Source of the DNA: Carboxylicivirga marina | GTDB taxonomy: Bacteria > Bacteroidota > Bacteroidia > Bacteroidales > Marinilabiliaceae | Length of the DNA stretch: 64,000 bases | NCBI RefSeq assembly: GCF_016612505.1 | Contig: NZ_JAENRR010000007.1 | Span: 62,001-126,000, forward strand | Direction: 5' to 3' | Shown here: in pieces, positions 55,902-64,000 of the stretch | Position numbering within the stretch: position 1 is the first letter of the stretch | Layout of the letters: each line of letters starts with the position of its first letter | Notes under the pieces: model-generated | Database searches by the model: none | Seen by the model: only the letters and a program-made list of their open reading frames with translations | What the model was told of the DNA's origin: nothing | Position numbers and translations under genes: made by a program

Positions 55902-57788
55902 TTATTCTATCACCAAGTTACGGTTTTTAGGATATTTGACTGAATAGCGTATTTGTAATTTCTTTTCTTCTGAGGGTTTCATATTAAGTTGCCAGTTAAC
56001 TTCACCCGTTTCTTTATTGTATTTTCCTTTGCTAAGTTCTTCAATTTTAACCTCTATTTCTTCGAGTGTCGAAATTGGTATTTGGTCGAGTACCATCATA
56101 TTAATAGATTCACTTTTATTATTTCTGATAATGGTTTCCCAGACTCTTAACTCTTGCTTTTTAGTGCCAATGTATTGTTTCGTTGTAAAGTCCTTTGCTT
56201 TTTCACGGGTAACCTGTACTTGCTTGTCTCTGCCTAATGAGATATCAAGGGTGTCGCTGGCAAATCGCACATCAAGTAAGGTTTTTCCAATGTATGTGTC
56301 TTCAAAAAAGATATTAGCTTCACCTTCCAGTAAATTATATTGCTCCCAATCGGTTATTTGTGCTATCAAAAAGGCATCACGATCCAGTTTAGGTACGCAG
56401 TAATACTGATACGACGATTGTAATTCATAGGCATCCATATCAACCGTATAGTTTTTGTTATCAGCCGGAATGGAATAGGCTTGCTTTATTTTAAAATCAA
56501 GCGTTGTTTGATTACGAATTTGTTGCGTTGGTACTGCCAGACTGTTAGTTCCTCTAATGCGTATTGGTTTCTCTTTTTTTGCTCTACTCGAAACGCCCGC
56601 TACTTTTCCTTGTAGGGCTTTAGAGTAATCACTACCGCTTCCGTATCCCACTACCACAACTTCATCTAAAGCAAGCTGACTGGGTGTTAATTTTACATTC
56701 ATATTCTGACTGGTAATAGGCAGTGTTTTTGTATCAAATCCTATAAATGAGTAATCAAGATAATCGACTTTGTTGGGTATTGTAAGCGAATAAAAACCAT
56801 CGGCATTACTAACTGTTCCAATTGTTGTTCCCTTGACAACCACGTTAGCTCCTGGCAGAGATTGATTGTTATCATCGAAAATACGGCCACTTACTTCATT
56901 TATAGCTTTTTTATAGCTCGGAGGCAAAAGGTTATAATCCAGGTAATAGGTTTGTAACTGTGGAGCCACACCCGACGCTTTTGGGTCTGATGATGAAAAG
57001 GTGAGTTTAACATTTTTCCAATCGACCTTTGTGTCCTGGCGTACATTAGCTTTGTAAATTAACTGAACTGGTTCATTCACATTTTTAGCTCTGATATCGT
57101 ACGATGGAAACCAGCCTGCATTATTGACCAAATATGATAGAACGAAGCGTGCTTTACCTGCTTGTTTAACATCTACTTTAACCAATACTTCACCACTCGG
57201 AAACTCTTTAACACCAAACAGGGCGCTAATTTGCTGCTGAAGGTTTTGTATTTCTTTTTTCAAATGTTCTATCTTTTTATTGTGGTCAATCTCTTTCAAT
57301 TTAAGTTCAGTCAGTCTTTTGCCATAATAATCTGATGTTTGCTGAAGATTTGTAAGATCAATGGCATTATTACCAGCAATGTTTCGATTGGTTCTTAAGA
57401 ACTCTAATTCTTCTTTTATAATAGCAAGGTAAGTTTGTTGCAACTGCTGTTCTTCATTAAGTTGCTTTTGCTGTTCTTTTAAAGCATTTAGTTCATCCGA
57501 TTGCTTGACCTGATTAAGGTAATTTTGCTGATGATTAACGGATAAAACTATTAAATCGCCATTGGCCTTCACCTGTATGCTTTTAGTATCAACAAATGGG
57601 GATAGTTTTGTAAACTTTAGAGTTTGTACGCCTTTGCTTAGCTCAATGGTTGTTTGACGCGATACCTGCGCTCCTTTCAAAAAAACGGTTACTTCGTTGA
57701 CACTTGAAGTGATTTCCTTTTCAAAAGTAGTATTAGCAAATATGGTTTCGACTAGTAGGCATAAAAGAATGAGGTTTAGTAATTTCAT
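55902..57788 (-). CDS. DUF4140/DUF4139 (MuiA-like) protein with inserted SusC-type segment
   Basis: The 628-residue protein has a signal peptide, an N-terminal DUF4140 domain (EVTVFLKGAQVSRQTTIEL), a coiled coil (about 90-190) and the DUF4139 beta domain (LSYLVNNAGWFPSYDIRA at the start, YNKETGEVNWQLNMKPSEEKKL at the end). At about residues 290-425 the DUF4139 domain is interrupted by a carboxypeptidase-regulatory-like repeat (GRIFDDNNQSLPGANVVVKG) and then a piece matching the start of a SusC plug (LDEVVVVGYGSGSD, ALQGKVAGV, IRIRGTNSL). No barrel follows. The role is unknown. Confidence 0.85.
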   Translation of the reverse strand: MKLLNLILLCLLVETIFANTTFEKEITSSVNEVTVFLKGAQVSRQTTIELSKGVQTLKFTKLSPFVDTKSIQVKANGDLIVLSVNHQQNYLNQVKQSDELNALKEQQKQLNEEQQLQQTYLAIIKEELEFLRTNRNIAGNNAIDLTNLQQTSDYYGKRLTELKLKEIDHNKKIEHLKKEIQNLQQQISALFGVKEFPSGEVLVKVDVKQAGKARFVLSYLVNNAGWFPSYDIRAKNVNEPVQLIYKANVRQDTKVDWKNVKLTFSSSDPKASGVAPQLQTYYLDYNLLPPSYKKAINEVSGRIFDDNNQSLPGANVVVKGTTIGTVSNADGFYSLTIPNKVDYLDYSFIGFDTKTLPITSQNMNVKLTPSQLALDEVVVVGYGSGSDYSKALQGKVAGVSSRAKKEKPIRIRGTNSLAVPTQQIRNQTTLDFKIKQAYSIPADNKNYTVDMDAYELQSSYQYYCVPKLDRDAFLIAQITDWEQYNLLEGEANIFFEDTYIGKTLLDVRFASDTLDISLGRDKQVQVTREKAKDFTTKQYIGTKKQELRVWETIIRNNKSESINMMVLDQIPISTLEEIEVKIEELSKGKYNKETGEVNWQLNMKPSEEKKLQIRYSVKYPKNRNLVIE

Positions 57789-58133
57789 AGCTCTGTCTGT
57801 TTAATTTATAAATCGTATTTTGCTTTAAGGATGCACCTGTTGATGTTATTCCATAAAACGATTGAATATTTTTTTTGACAGCTAACTTATAATGCAGTAA
57901 ATTGAAAGTTTATATGTGTCTGGTTAATTGTTTGTAAAGACGGTTTACATGCTGCTAATTGAAAAAAATAGTCATAGACTACTTGGAAATTGACATCATT
58001 CTATTGCAAGAATTAAGGCAATTTTTATTAGCTATTTGATTTGCAAATAAATAGAGTTTGCTATTTAGACAGGATAATTACAAATAATTCACTACTATTG
58101 CAGTTAAGTTTAATTTAAAATGAAAAATTACTA
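57789..58133. other. Intergenic region between divergent DUF4139 and cold-shock genes
   Basis: The 345 AT-rich bases hold no gene. TACTATTG near 58090 is one mismatch from TAnnTTTG and may serve the cold-shock gene. No repeats or hairpins of note were seen. Confidence 0.35.
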
Positions 58134-58583
58134 ATGGCGAAATCGCAACAAACATTTGGCAAGAAGGAAAAAGAGAAGAAACGTTTACAAAAACGTAAAG
58201 AAAAACAGCAGAAGCTTGAGGAAAGAAAAGCTAATCCAAAGAGTTCATCGCTTGATGATATGATTGCCTATGTTGACGAGTTTGGAAATATTTCAACAAC
58301 ACCCCCAGATCCAACCAAAAAGAGGGAAAAAATTGATGCCGAGAGTATCGAGATTAGTATTCCTAAAAAAGAGGATGTAGAAGAAGATCCAATTAAAAAA
58401 GGACGAGTTGACTTTTTTGATAGTTCGAAAGGTTTCGGATTTATTATTGAGCAAGATACAAAAGAGCGTTTCTTTGTTCACGTTAATGGATTATTAGAAG
58501 AAATAGTTGAAGGTAACCTGGTAAGTTTTGAATTAGAGCAAGGCTTAAAAGGGCTAAATGCCGTTCGCGTTAAGAAGATTTAA
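58134..58583 (+). CDS. Cold-shock-domain protein with long basic N-terminal extension
   Basis: The 149-residue protein has a C-terminal cold-shock domain from about residue 88 (RVDFFDSSKGFGFI with RNP1, RFFVHVNGL with RNP2, then LKGLNAVRV). It is preceded by a highly charged Lys/Glu/Arg tail (KKEKEKKRLQKRKEKQQKLEE) that is probably a flexible RNA-binding helix. This plan is frequent in Bacteroidota. It is probably an RNA chaperone. It has its own strong terminator. Confidence 0.92.
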   Translation: MAKSQQTFGKKEKEKKRLQKRKEKQQKLEERKANPKSSSLDDMIAYVDEFGNISTTPPDPTKKREKIDAESIEISIPKKEDVEEDPIKKGRVDFFDSSKGFGFIIEQDTKERFFVHVNGLLEEIVEGNLVSFELEQGLKGLNAVRVKKI

Positions 58584-58609
58584 TCTTTTAGATACAATGA
58601 TATAAAATG

Positions 58610-58636
58610 AACCACGCATAATTATTATGCGTGGTT
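58610..58636 (+). terminator. Intrinsic terminator of the cold-shock gene
   Basis: AACCACGCATAA pairs exactly with TTATGCGTGGTT around a three-base loop, followed by a T-run. It lies 25 bases after the stop codon. Confidence 0.88.
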
Positions 58637-58659
58637 TTTTTGTCGATTATCAATAGCGT

Positions 58660-58940
58660 CCTAAACGATTTTATTCAAGGCTCTAAGCATCATGTTACGA
58701 AACGGCCTCAGCCGGTAAACCAAAAAACAAGTTTGATTTGACGGTTAAGAATCGATTTCTGTTTGCGACTTTTTGAGGGGAGAGAAAAGTTGAGTTTAAT
58801 CGATTTCAGTCAATCAAACGTAGCTTTTTTGAGTGAAGCGGGTGTAGCCTTGAATTTCTTTGCTTGCGTTTCTTGCTTCAAGGCAAGAAATGAAGTCGGG
58901 TTTGGGCTGAAAGCCCAATTGGTAAAAATAATTAGGACAA
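58660..58940. repeat. Likely dispersed intergenic repeat element
   Basis: The stretch contains small hairpins (CTTGCttcaaGGCAAG; GGGCTgaAAGCCC). In one frame it would read ...LNFFACVSCFKARNEVG..., a phrase I associate with repeated intergenic sequences of this phylum that are mis-annotated as small proteins. GC is a little higher than its flanks. No promoter or start context supports a gene. The rest of the gap to 59088 is AT-rich. Copy number was not checked. Confidence 0.4.
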
Positions 58941-59088
58941 TATTGGTCGATTATTATAAACTACGATCATCGAACTATTAGATATTTTCATCAAATAATA
59001 GCGATAAAAATCGCTATGTGTTCTTGCCCCTTTGGAAACTCGTTAATTATAATTAGTTTAGGTTAACAATGATAACCCGAACTAATCC

Positions 59089-59886
59089 ATGAAAAAAATT
59101 AAGAGAGCATTTAAACGCAATACACATTCATACTGCTTTAAACAACTAGCCGGGCTTGGCCGGGCATTAAATCGTCTTTACGAGAATCGTAATCATGACA
59201 TCTACAGTAATGGAGAACTAATCATTCATAAGAAATTGGCTGCCTTTAAACCTAAAGTGATTATCGATGGAGGTGCTAATGTTGGTAATTATAGTAAAAT
59301 GCTAAATCGGTTTCATGCAGATTGCACGATTTATGCTTTTGAACCAGTGAAGAGCACCTTTGATACTTTAGTTGCCAATGTTAAAGACATCAACAGTGTG
59401 GTTGCTGTTAACAAAGGACTGTTTGTTAATAATTGTCAGAAAGAAATTCACCTTTTTGATTCAAGTACACACTCCTCATTATTTGAATTAAAAGGTGGCA
59501 AAAAAGTCTCCAATGAAACGCAAACTATAGAGTTGATTAGTGGCGATAGTTTTGCGATTGAGAATAAACTGGATCAAATTGATTTTATTAAACTGGATCT
59601 TGAAGGCGCCGAATATGATGCCATTAGAGGATTTGAAAATTTATTAAAGAGTAAAAGCATCAAAGCCATACAGTTTGAATATGGCTATATTAATATTACC
59701 ACCAAAAAATTACTGATCGACTATTATGAACTTCTAAATGCCTACGGTTATAAGGTGGGAAAGATATTTCCTAAAACTGTAGAATTCAGGAAGTATGATT
59801 TTAAATATGAAGATTTTCTTGGTCCAAATTTTATTGCTGTTAATGAAGATGAAACAGAATTAATACATGTATTGGAAAATCGCTAA
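59089..59886 (+). CDS. FkbM-family methyltransferase
   Basis: The 265-residue protein has the SAM-binding core VIIDGGANVGNYSKML, the next strand CTIYAFEPVKSTFDTL, and the FkbM motif IDFIKLDLEGAEYDAIRGFENLL. FkbM enzymes O-methylate sugars or secondary metabolites. No biosynthetic cluster surrounds it, so the substrate is open. It is monocistronic. Confidence 0.9.
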   Translation: MKKIKRAFKRNTHSYCFKQLAGLGRALNRLYENRNHDIYSNGELIIHKKLAAFKPKVIIDGGANVGNYSKMLNRFHADCTIYAFEPVKSTFDTLVANVKDINSVVAVNKGLFVNNCQKEIHLFDSSTHSSLFELKGGKKVSNETQTIELISGDSFAIENKLDQIDFIKLDLEGAEYDAIRGFENLLKSKSIKAIQFEYGYINITTKKLLIDYYELLNAYGYKVGKIFPKTVEFRKYDFKYEDFLGPNFIAVNEDETELIHVLENR

Positions 59887-59950
59887 TACGTCAACCATTT
59901 TTCATTAACTTTATTAGAATTAGCTAATGTGAGTTCGCACTAATTGAACG

Positions 59951-60247
59951 ATGACTATTTACACTCCAAACTAACCTCCATGCGGTATTAACTGTGCTCA
60001 ACGCCCCAATTACAAACGCCCTAAAAACAAATGTGCGGGTTTTGAAGCTGGTTGTAAGGGACGTAAATGCAAAAGCATTTATGTTTGTTGCGTCGAAAAA
60101 CGTGGTTTGAGATATTGCCATCAGTGCCCCGTTTATCCGTGCAGCCGATATAAACAATTTGCTGCAAGCTGGTTAAAATACGGTCAAGATTTATATCAAA
60201 ACCAGGAAAATATCAAGAAGCAACTTAAAGCTTCTTCGCCACAATAA
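59951..60247 (+). pseudogene. DUF3795-like Cys-rich protein with an in-frame stop
   Basis: The frame starts ATG at 59951 (MTIYTPN), meets TAA at 59972-59974, then continues PPCGINCAQ... to a stop at 60245. The part after the stop carries the cysteine layout of DUF3795 (CGINCA, KCAGFEAGCKG, CVEKRGLRYCHQCPVYPC). The stop sits just before the conserved CGxxC start, so a single GAA-to-TAA type change would explain it. No alternative start codon is near. The 3' end overlaps the convergent methyltransferase gene by 23 bases. Confidence 0.6.
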
Positions 60248-61274
60248 TATCGCGCTTTATCGATTTATCAACCATGTGCTCGAAGCCGTCGTAAGGGGCT
60301 TTAGTCAATACTTTTAAGCCGTGTTCCTTAAATATGTCAGCTAGTTTTTGCTTTGGTGCCACAAAACTGTTCCATGCCAGTACAATAGTGCCGCCCTTTT
60401 TTAATACGGCTTTCCAGGCAGGCAGGCAAGAGGCAATTAATTCAGATGGATCGCGCGTGCCTGTGGTGGCTTTATTAGCCCCTGTATTGCCATGGGCAAT
60501 GCCATAGGGTAAATCACCTACAATTAGATTAATGCTATTCTTTTTAAAGTATTTATCGGCATCTTGCGAGTTACCGTTAATCAAGCCCAATTGTTTACGG
60601 TCTTCTTTGTTTTTAAAGGCTTCTTTACTGTTGGCATACTCAAACTCATGCATGTAGATAGCATCCTTCTTACTTTTACCATGTACCATGCGCTTATCGG
60701 CAGTGAATTTATAGCGCTCGTTTTGTAAGTATTTTTTAAAGAAGATTTGATTCTCGTGTACCGACTTATTCTCAATCTCAACACCAAATGCGTTAAATCC
60801 ATAGACGGTAGCTTCATTCAGTGTAGTACCTCGTCCGGCTACAGGGTCGAGAAGGCTGATTGTATCATCGTAAGTGAAATCGCTGGCCAGTAGTGCAACA
60901 TTCACCATCATTTTGGTGAATAACTCGTTGGTTTTGCCCGCGTATTTCTGAATAGTACTGATTTTGCTGTCAATGTATTGGAAGTTGGCCATTGGAATAG
61001 GCGCCAAACCATCATCGGCATGCAGGCCAAACTGGTTAAAAATGGCGAACACAAACGATAGGCGCGATAAGATGGCAATGTCTTCAGTGCTTAACTCATC
61101 GTCTAATGTTATAGTGATATAGCGCACCCCACACACATCTTCAAAATCAATTTTCTGACATTTTACACTTAATCGTTTGGCAGCAATGCTCAACTCCGAA
61201 ACAGCCAATTGAGCCGCTACGTTATAATACACGCGGTTGTGCCCCGGGTATTGCAGAATCAAATACTTCATCAT
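60225..61274 (-). CDS. TRM11-like RNA (guanine-N2)-methyltransferase family protein
   Basis: The 349-residue protein has a Rossmann methyltransferase core in the C-terminal two thirds: SLLDPVAGRGTTLNEATVYGFNAFGVEIE, then the catalytic NLIVGDLPYGIAHGN (the D/N-P-P-Y motif with Leu in place of the first Pro) and GGTIVLAWNSF. The N-terminal part (QYPGHNRVYYNVAAQLAVSEL) resembles the THUMP-linked region of TRM11/TrmG10-type enzymes. A tRNA or rRNA guanine is the expected substrate. Confidence 0.82.
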   Translation of the reverse strand: MMKYLILQYPGHNRVYYNVAAQLAVSELSIAAKRLSVKCQKIDFEDVCGVRYITITLDDELSTEDIAILSRLSFVFAIFNQFGLHADDGLAPIPMANFQYIDSKISTIQKYAGKTNELFTKMMVNVALLASDFTYDDTISLLDPVAGRGTTLNEATVYGFNAFGVEIENKSVHENQIFFKKYLQNERYKFTADKRMVHGKSKKDAIYMHEFEYANSKEAFKNKEDRKQLGLINGNSQDADKYFKKNSINLIVGDLPYGIAHGNTGANKATTGTRDPSELIASCLPAWKAVLKKGGTIVLAWNSFVAPKQKLADIFKEHGLKVLTKAPYDGFEHMVDKSIKRDIIVAKKL

Positions 61275-61488
61275 GGGGCAAAGATAGGGATAAATAGTCA
61301 GTAGCGAATAGTCAGTAGAATGGGAGTTGGCAGTCGAATTGATTGCGTATGCAGCCTATAATTTTTGTACCGTGCTATTCAATACTCCACTTAGCTTGTC
61401 CCAACTCAGACGGGAGGGAGCTGTCTGAACGACTGAGAGGGAACAGAATTTCAGTACCAGGGCGAATAAACTAAATGAACGTGACTAT

Positions 61489-63080
61489 TTACTGAGTTAG
61501 TAAGGATTCTTCCTGATTATCGTATTCCAGCAAGGGCATGAAATAGTCTTCCAGCTTACTGTCTTTCGATAGGTTTAACTTTTCACGCACACGCGATTTC
61601 GCTTTTCTTACTGTAGATGATTGTACACTTTGTATCTGGCAAATGGCCTCAGTTGACATACCCAAGGCAAACATGAGCGCATAGCGGGCATCAGCTTTGG
61701 TGAGTTGAGGGTATTCATTTAGTATAGCCTGATATGATTCTTGGTAACACAAATCGAAATTTTCCGACAGTGTTAATTTGTTTTTTTTGTGGTTTGATAT
61801 TGATTCATCTGCTATGCCTATTCGTTTTTGCATACGCAGCTTTTCATTAATACCAACCACCAGGTTGTGTAAGTCCTTGTTCTTAGCCTTTATTTGTAAT
61901 TGACGTTTCTTATTTCTATTGATGAAATAATAGGCCACCATTGTAACAAATAGTAAACCTATAATAGCTGCCATTATGAGCATGGATCGCTGTGATTTAA
62001 GGGATGCATTATCCTCTTTAAGTGCATCGACTTCTGCGTTAATATTAAGTATGTGAGTTAAGCGCTTTTTTTGTTCCGCTTCTTTTAATTTTTGGTATTT
62101 TACAGCAGCTGTCAAGTGCAGGAAGGCCGCTTGATAATCCTTTTTTATGGTATCAATCCTACTGAGCAATTTATATGGATAGTATTTATTGGAATGCAGT
62201 TTATATTTATCGTATGAATCAATTGACTGATAAATCAACTTTTCCGCTTCATCGTAGTCTTTCTTTTTATAAAAAAGTGCCCCTTTAAATTGTAGGAGAC
62301 TTGGTAAAAGTGAATTATTTATATTTTTTGAGAAAACTAACTCAAGTGCTTCATCAACATAGTATTCAGCAGAATCATATTGACGTTGTTTGTAATAGTT
62401 ATGTGCTAATCCTTTGTATATATTAATAGCTTCTCTATTAAGATTAAGTTGTAAATATTCATTTCCGATACCATCAAGTTTTTTAAAGGTTTCTGGCTTG
62501 CCTTGATTCATTAATGACAAATAGGATTTCTCTGCAAACAGTTGTTGAGCATAGGACCCGTTTTCCTTTAGTTGTTGAACGCCTTTTTCTAGTGTGCTGG
62601 AGAAATCATTTTTCTTATAATTATTGCATCTTGCAATGCCTATGTTAGCATAACCTGTGTAAATGGTTGATTGATCTTCCAATAAATCAACACACTTATA
62701 ATAGTTAATAATAGCTTGATCCCAATTACCTATATCCTCAGATATGAATCCTATTAATAACTGACATTTCGCTTGTCCGCTTAAATTGTATTGTTTGCCA
62801 TATCTCGGCAGAATATCCTTAATAACAACTAATGCCGAATCATAGTCATTTTTCCGGTATAACTGGAGTGCTTTTATATAAGCAATGTCTTCAGCATATT
62901 TTTCGATAACGCTTTGTGATGTTGATTCATTGAAGTGTTCTAATTCTTTTTCAGCCGTATCAGGGTAATGAATAACAAGCTGTTCAATTTTATTTAACTG
63001 TTCTTCAACCGACAGTTGTGCCGAGGTAAGTACAGGGCAACTTAACAATATCAGGATATATAGAATGACATTATATTCAT
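61489..63080 (-). pseudogene. TPR-transmembrane-HTH regulator with a frameshift at codon 2-3
   Basis: From 63048 down to 61489 the frame encodes TPR units (residues 20-330), one membrane span (MLIMAAIIGLLFVTMVAYYFI), a coiled coil and a C-terminal LuxR-like helix-turn-helix (ALMFALGMSTEAICQIQSVQSSTVRKAKSRVREKL). The natural start is ATG 63080, but as written it reads MNIMSFYIS-stop. Adding one A after ATGAA gives MKYNVILYILILLSCPVLTSAQ, a perfect signal peptide in frame with the rest. A one-base loss, real or from sequencing, is likely. Initiation at TTG 63048 is the alternative. Confidence 0.65.
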
Positions 63081-63463
63081 AACACTTTCAATGTGATAGT
63101 AGGTATACGTTAGTTGTTGCTAAGCTAATCAAATCATAAAGATTATTGTATGCAGGGATTAAAATTTTCGTAACAATCTTTTATATCCGACTACCGTTAT
63201 TATTTATTCGCAACAATCTTAAAGCACAGAATTATTGTACTATACAAAATGCCGCACTAATTGCCACACTGTTCTTTAGTATTTATTTAGGAGGAATATT
63301 TGTTTTGTAGTCGTGTGGTTTACCAATGCAACTTAATCAGGATAAAGATTTATAATTCCCCGATTCAAAACCTGCCTAACCCTTTTTTATTTGTTTGCTT
63401 GGATAAGTATTATGATTAGAATGAGTCTGTATTAGAGTATTTATGATTGAATGTGTCAAGTTT
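63081..63463. other. Intergenic region between two divergent damaged genes
   Basis: About 380 AT-rich bases hold no gene. The phrase AACAATCTT occurs twice (near 63170 and 63212). Both promoters presumably lie here. Nothing else was recognised. Confidence 0.35.
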
Positions 63464-63994
63464 ATGTTATTTTCAAATGCACAAACAAATGTCTTATTAT
63501 TATTCACCATCCTTTTATTCACCAGCACAAGCATTACAAAAGCACAATAGTGTAATTATACTCATGAAAAAGTAGACGAGTTTTCAGGGGAAGTGGAAAG
63601 ACGCATCCTTAAGGCCCATAACTTCTATTTTAAGTTTGCTTTTTACCGCTTGGGTGATGATTTCAGACTCGAATCCTATGTCAATATTCCGGGTGATCAG
63701 GCCTTTTTAATTCCCGAAGGCAGTCAGTTGAATTTGAAACTTGGTGATAAGTCGGTAATGGAGCTCACTTCAATCAAAAATGCCACACCCCAATCATTTG
63801 TATCTGGTAATCAAATATACTCAGGCTTTGCCATGACCTACCCGATTACCAAAGAACAATTAATGCAAATTGAAGAAGTGGGCATTAAATTTATTCAAAC
63901 CATGCTGAAGGATGAATCCTATTACGACATGGATTTAAAAAAGAAAAAGATAGAAAAGACAAAGGAATATGCGCGGTGTATTCTTATGGATTAA
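63464..63994 (+). pseudogene. Secreted protein of unknown function with amber codon after its signal peptide
   Basis: The frame begins ATG 63464 and encodes MLFSNAQTNVLLLFTILLFT... ending ITKAQ, a good signal peptide. It meets TAG at 63548-63550, then stays open (CNYTHEKVDEFSGEVERRIL...) to 63994. A single CAG-to-TAG change would produce this. The mature part (about 145 residues) is beta-rich with DDFRLESYVNIPGDQAFLIPEGSQL and a Lys-rich tail; I do not recognise it. A GTG at 63593 could start a shorter cytosolic product, but this would lose export. Confidence 0.65.
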
Positions 63995-64000
63995 TTCTAG

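Noticed and set aside
56017-56403. 128-codon open frame antisense to the DUF4139 gene
   Set aside because: Low-complexity Ser/Leu reading opposite a well supported gene.
58763-58981. 72-codon frame in the gap after the cold-shock gene
   Set aside because: It lies in a likely repeat element, lacks promoter and start context, and reads like other repeat-derived false genes.
46533-63994. Stop-codon reassignment (TAG read as sense) to explain the broken genes
   Set aside because: Intact genes in the window end in TAG, one lesion is TAA and another is a frameshift, so recoding does not explain the set.

Overview
The window looks like a chromosomal segment of a Bacteroidota bacterium, probably of the Bacteroidales/Marinilabiliales kind. 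It is AT-rich. Promoters of the TAnnTTTG type replace sigma70-style ones, Shine-Dalgarno sequences are mostly absent, and the families are typical of the phylum: GH92 mannosidase, FecI/FecR/TonB receptor unit, DUF4292, SIMPL, DUF4139 and many short-signal lipoproteins. No tRNA, rRNA, CRISPR array, prophage or complete insertion sequence was seen.

Layout. 1-2 kb: the end of a TPR protein and small accessory genes. 2-8.8 kb: polA, a QueD-like enzyme, an ArsR regulator, a polyprenyl diphosphate synthase, deoC, a MazG-like enzyme and dtd. 9-24.5 kb: lplA, then a long minus-strand housekeeping block (nadA, response regulator, ruvB, flippase, dut, TPR lipoprotein, DUF4292 lipoprotein, EnvC-like factor, HATPase, ybeY, mnmG, ade, uvrC). 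24.5-25.0 kb: an AT-rich divergent gap that I propose as a possible replication origin. 25-29.8 kb: rpiB, a LutB-like protein, an Rrf2 regulator, a VanZ-like protein, hemW and a CDF transporter. 29.9-33 kb: a homoserine/homocysteine unit preceded by a methionine-rich leader peptide. 33-46.4 kb: GH92, a Na/Pi transporter, recJ, lipB-lipA, an M3 peptidase and an AI-2E transporter. 46.5-64 kb: an accessory region with a beta-helix protein, an ECF sigma/anti-sigma/TonB receptor unit, a Cys-rich lipoprotein, a DUF4139 hybrid and several genes damaged at their 5' ends.

Three ideas stand out. (1) Upstream of the O-acetylhomoserine sulfhydrylase gene lies a 33-codon ORF ending in MMMCMMMTR, with its own promoter and competing RNA stems. 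It looks like a methionine/cysteine-sensing attenuation leader. (2) Three ParB-type parS palindromes (13326, 13545, 27784) lie on either side of the divergent gap at 24.5-25.0 kb, which carries phased DnaA-box-like 9-mers. Together these suggest the window spans or lies near oriC. (3) Four genes (46.5, 60.0, 61.5 and 63.5 kb) carry a stop codon or frameshift at or near the N-terminus while the rest of the frame stays open. This indicates recent decay or sequence error.

All functional calls come from reading motifs by eye. No database search, structure prediction or skew calculation was run.
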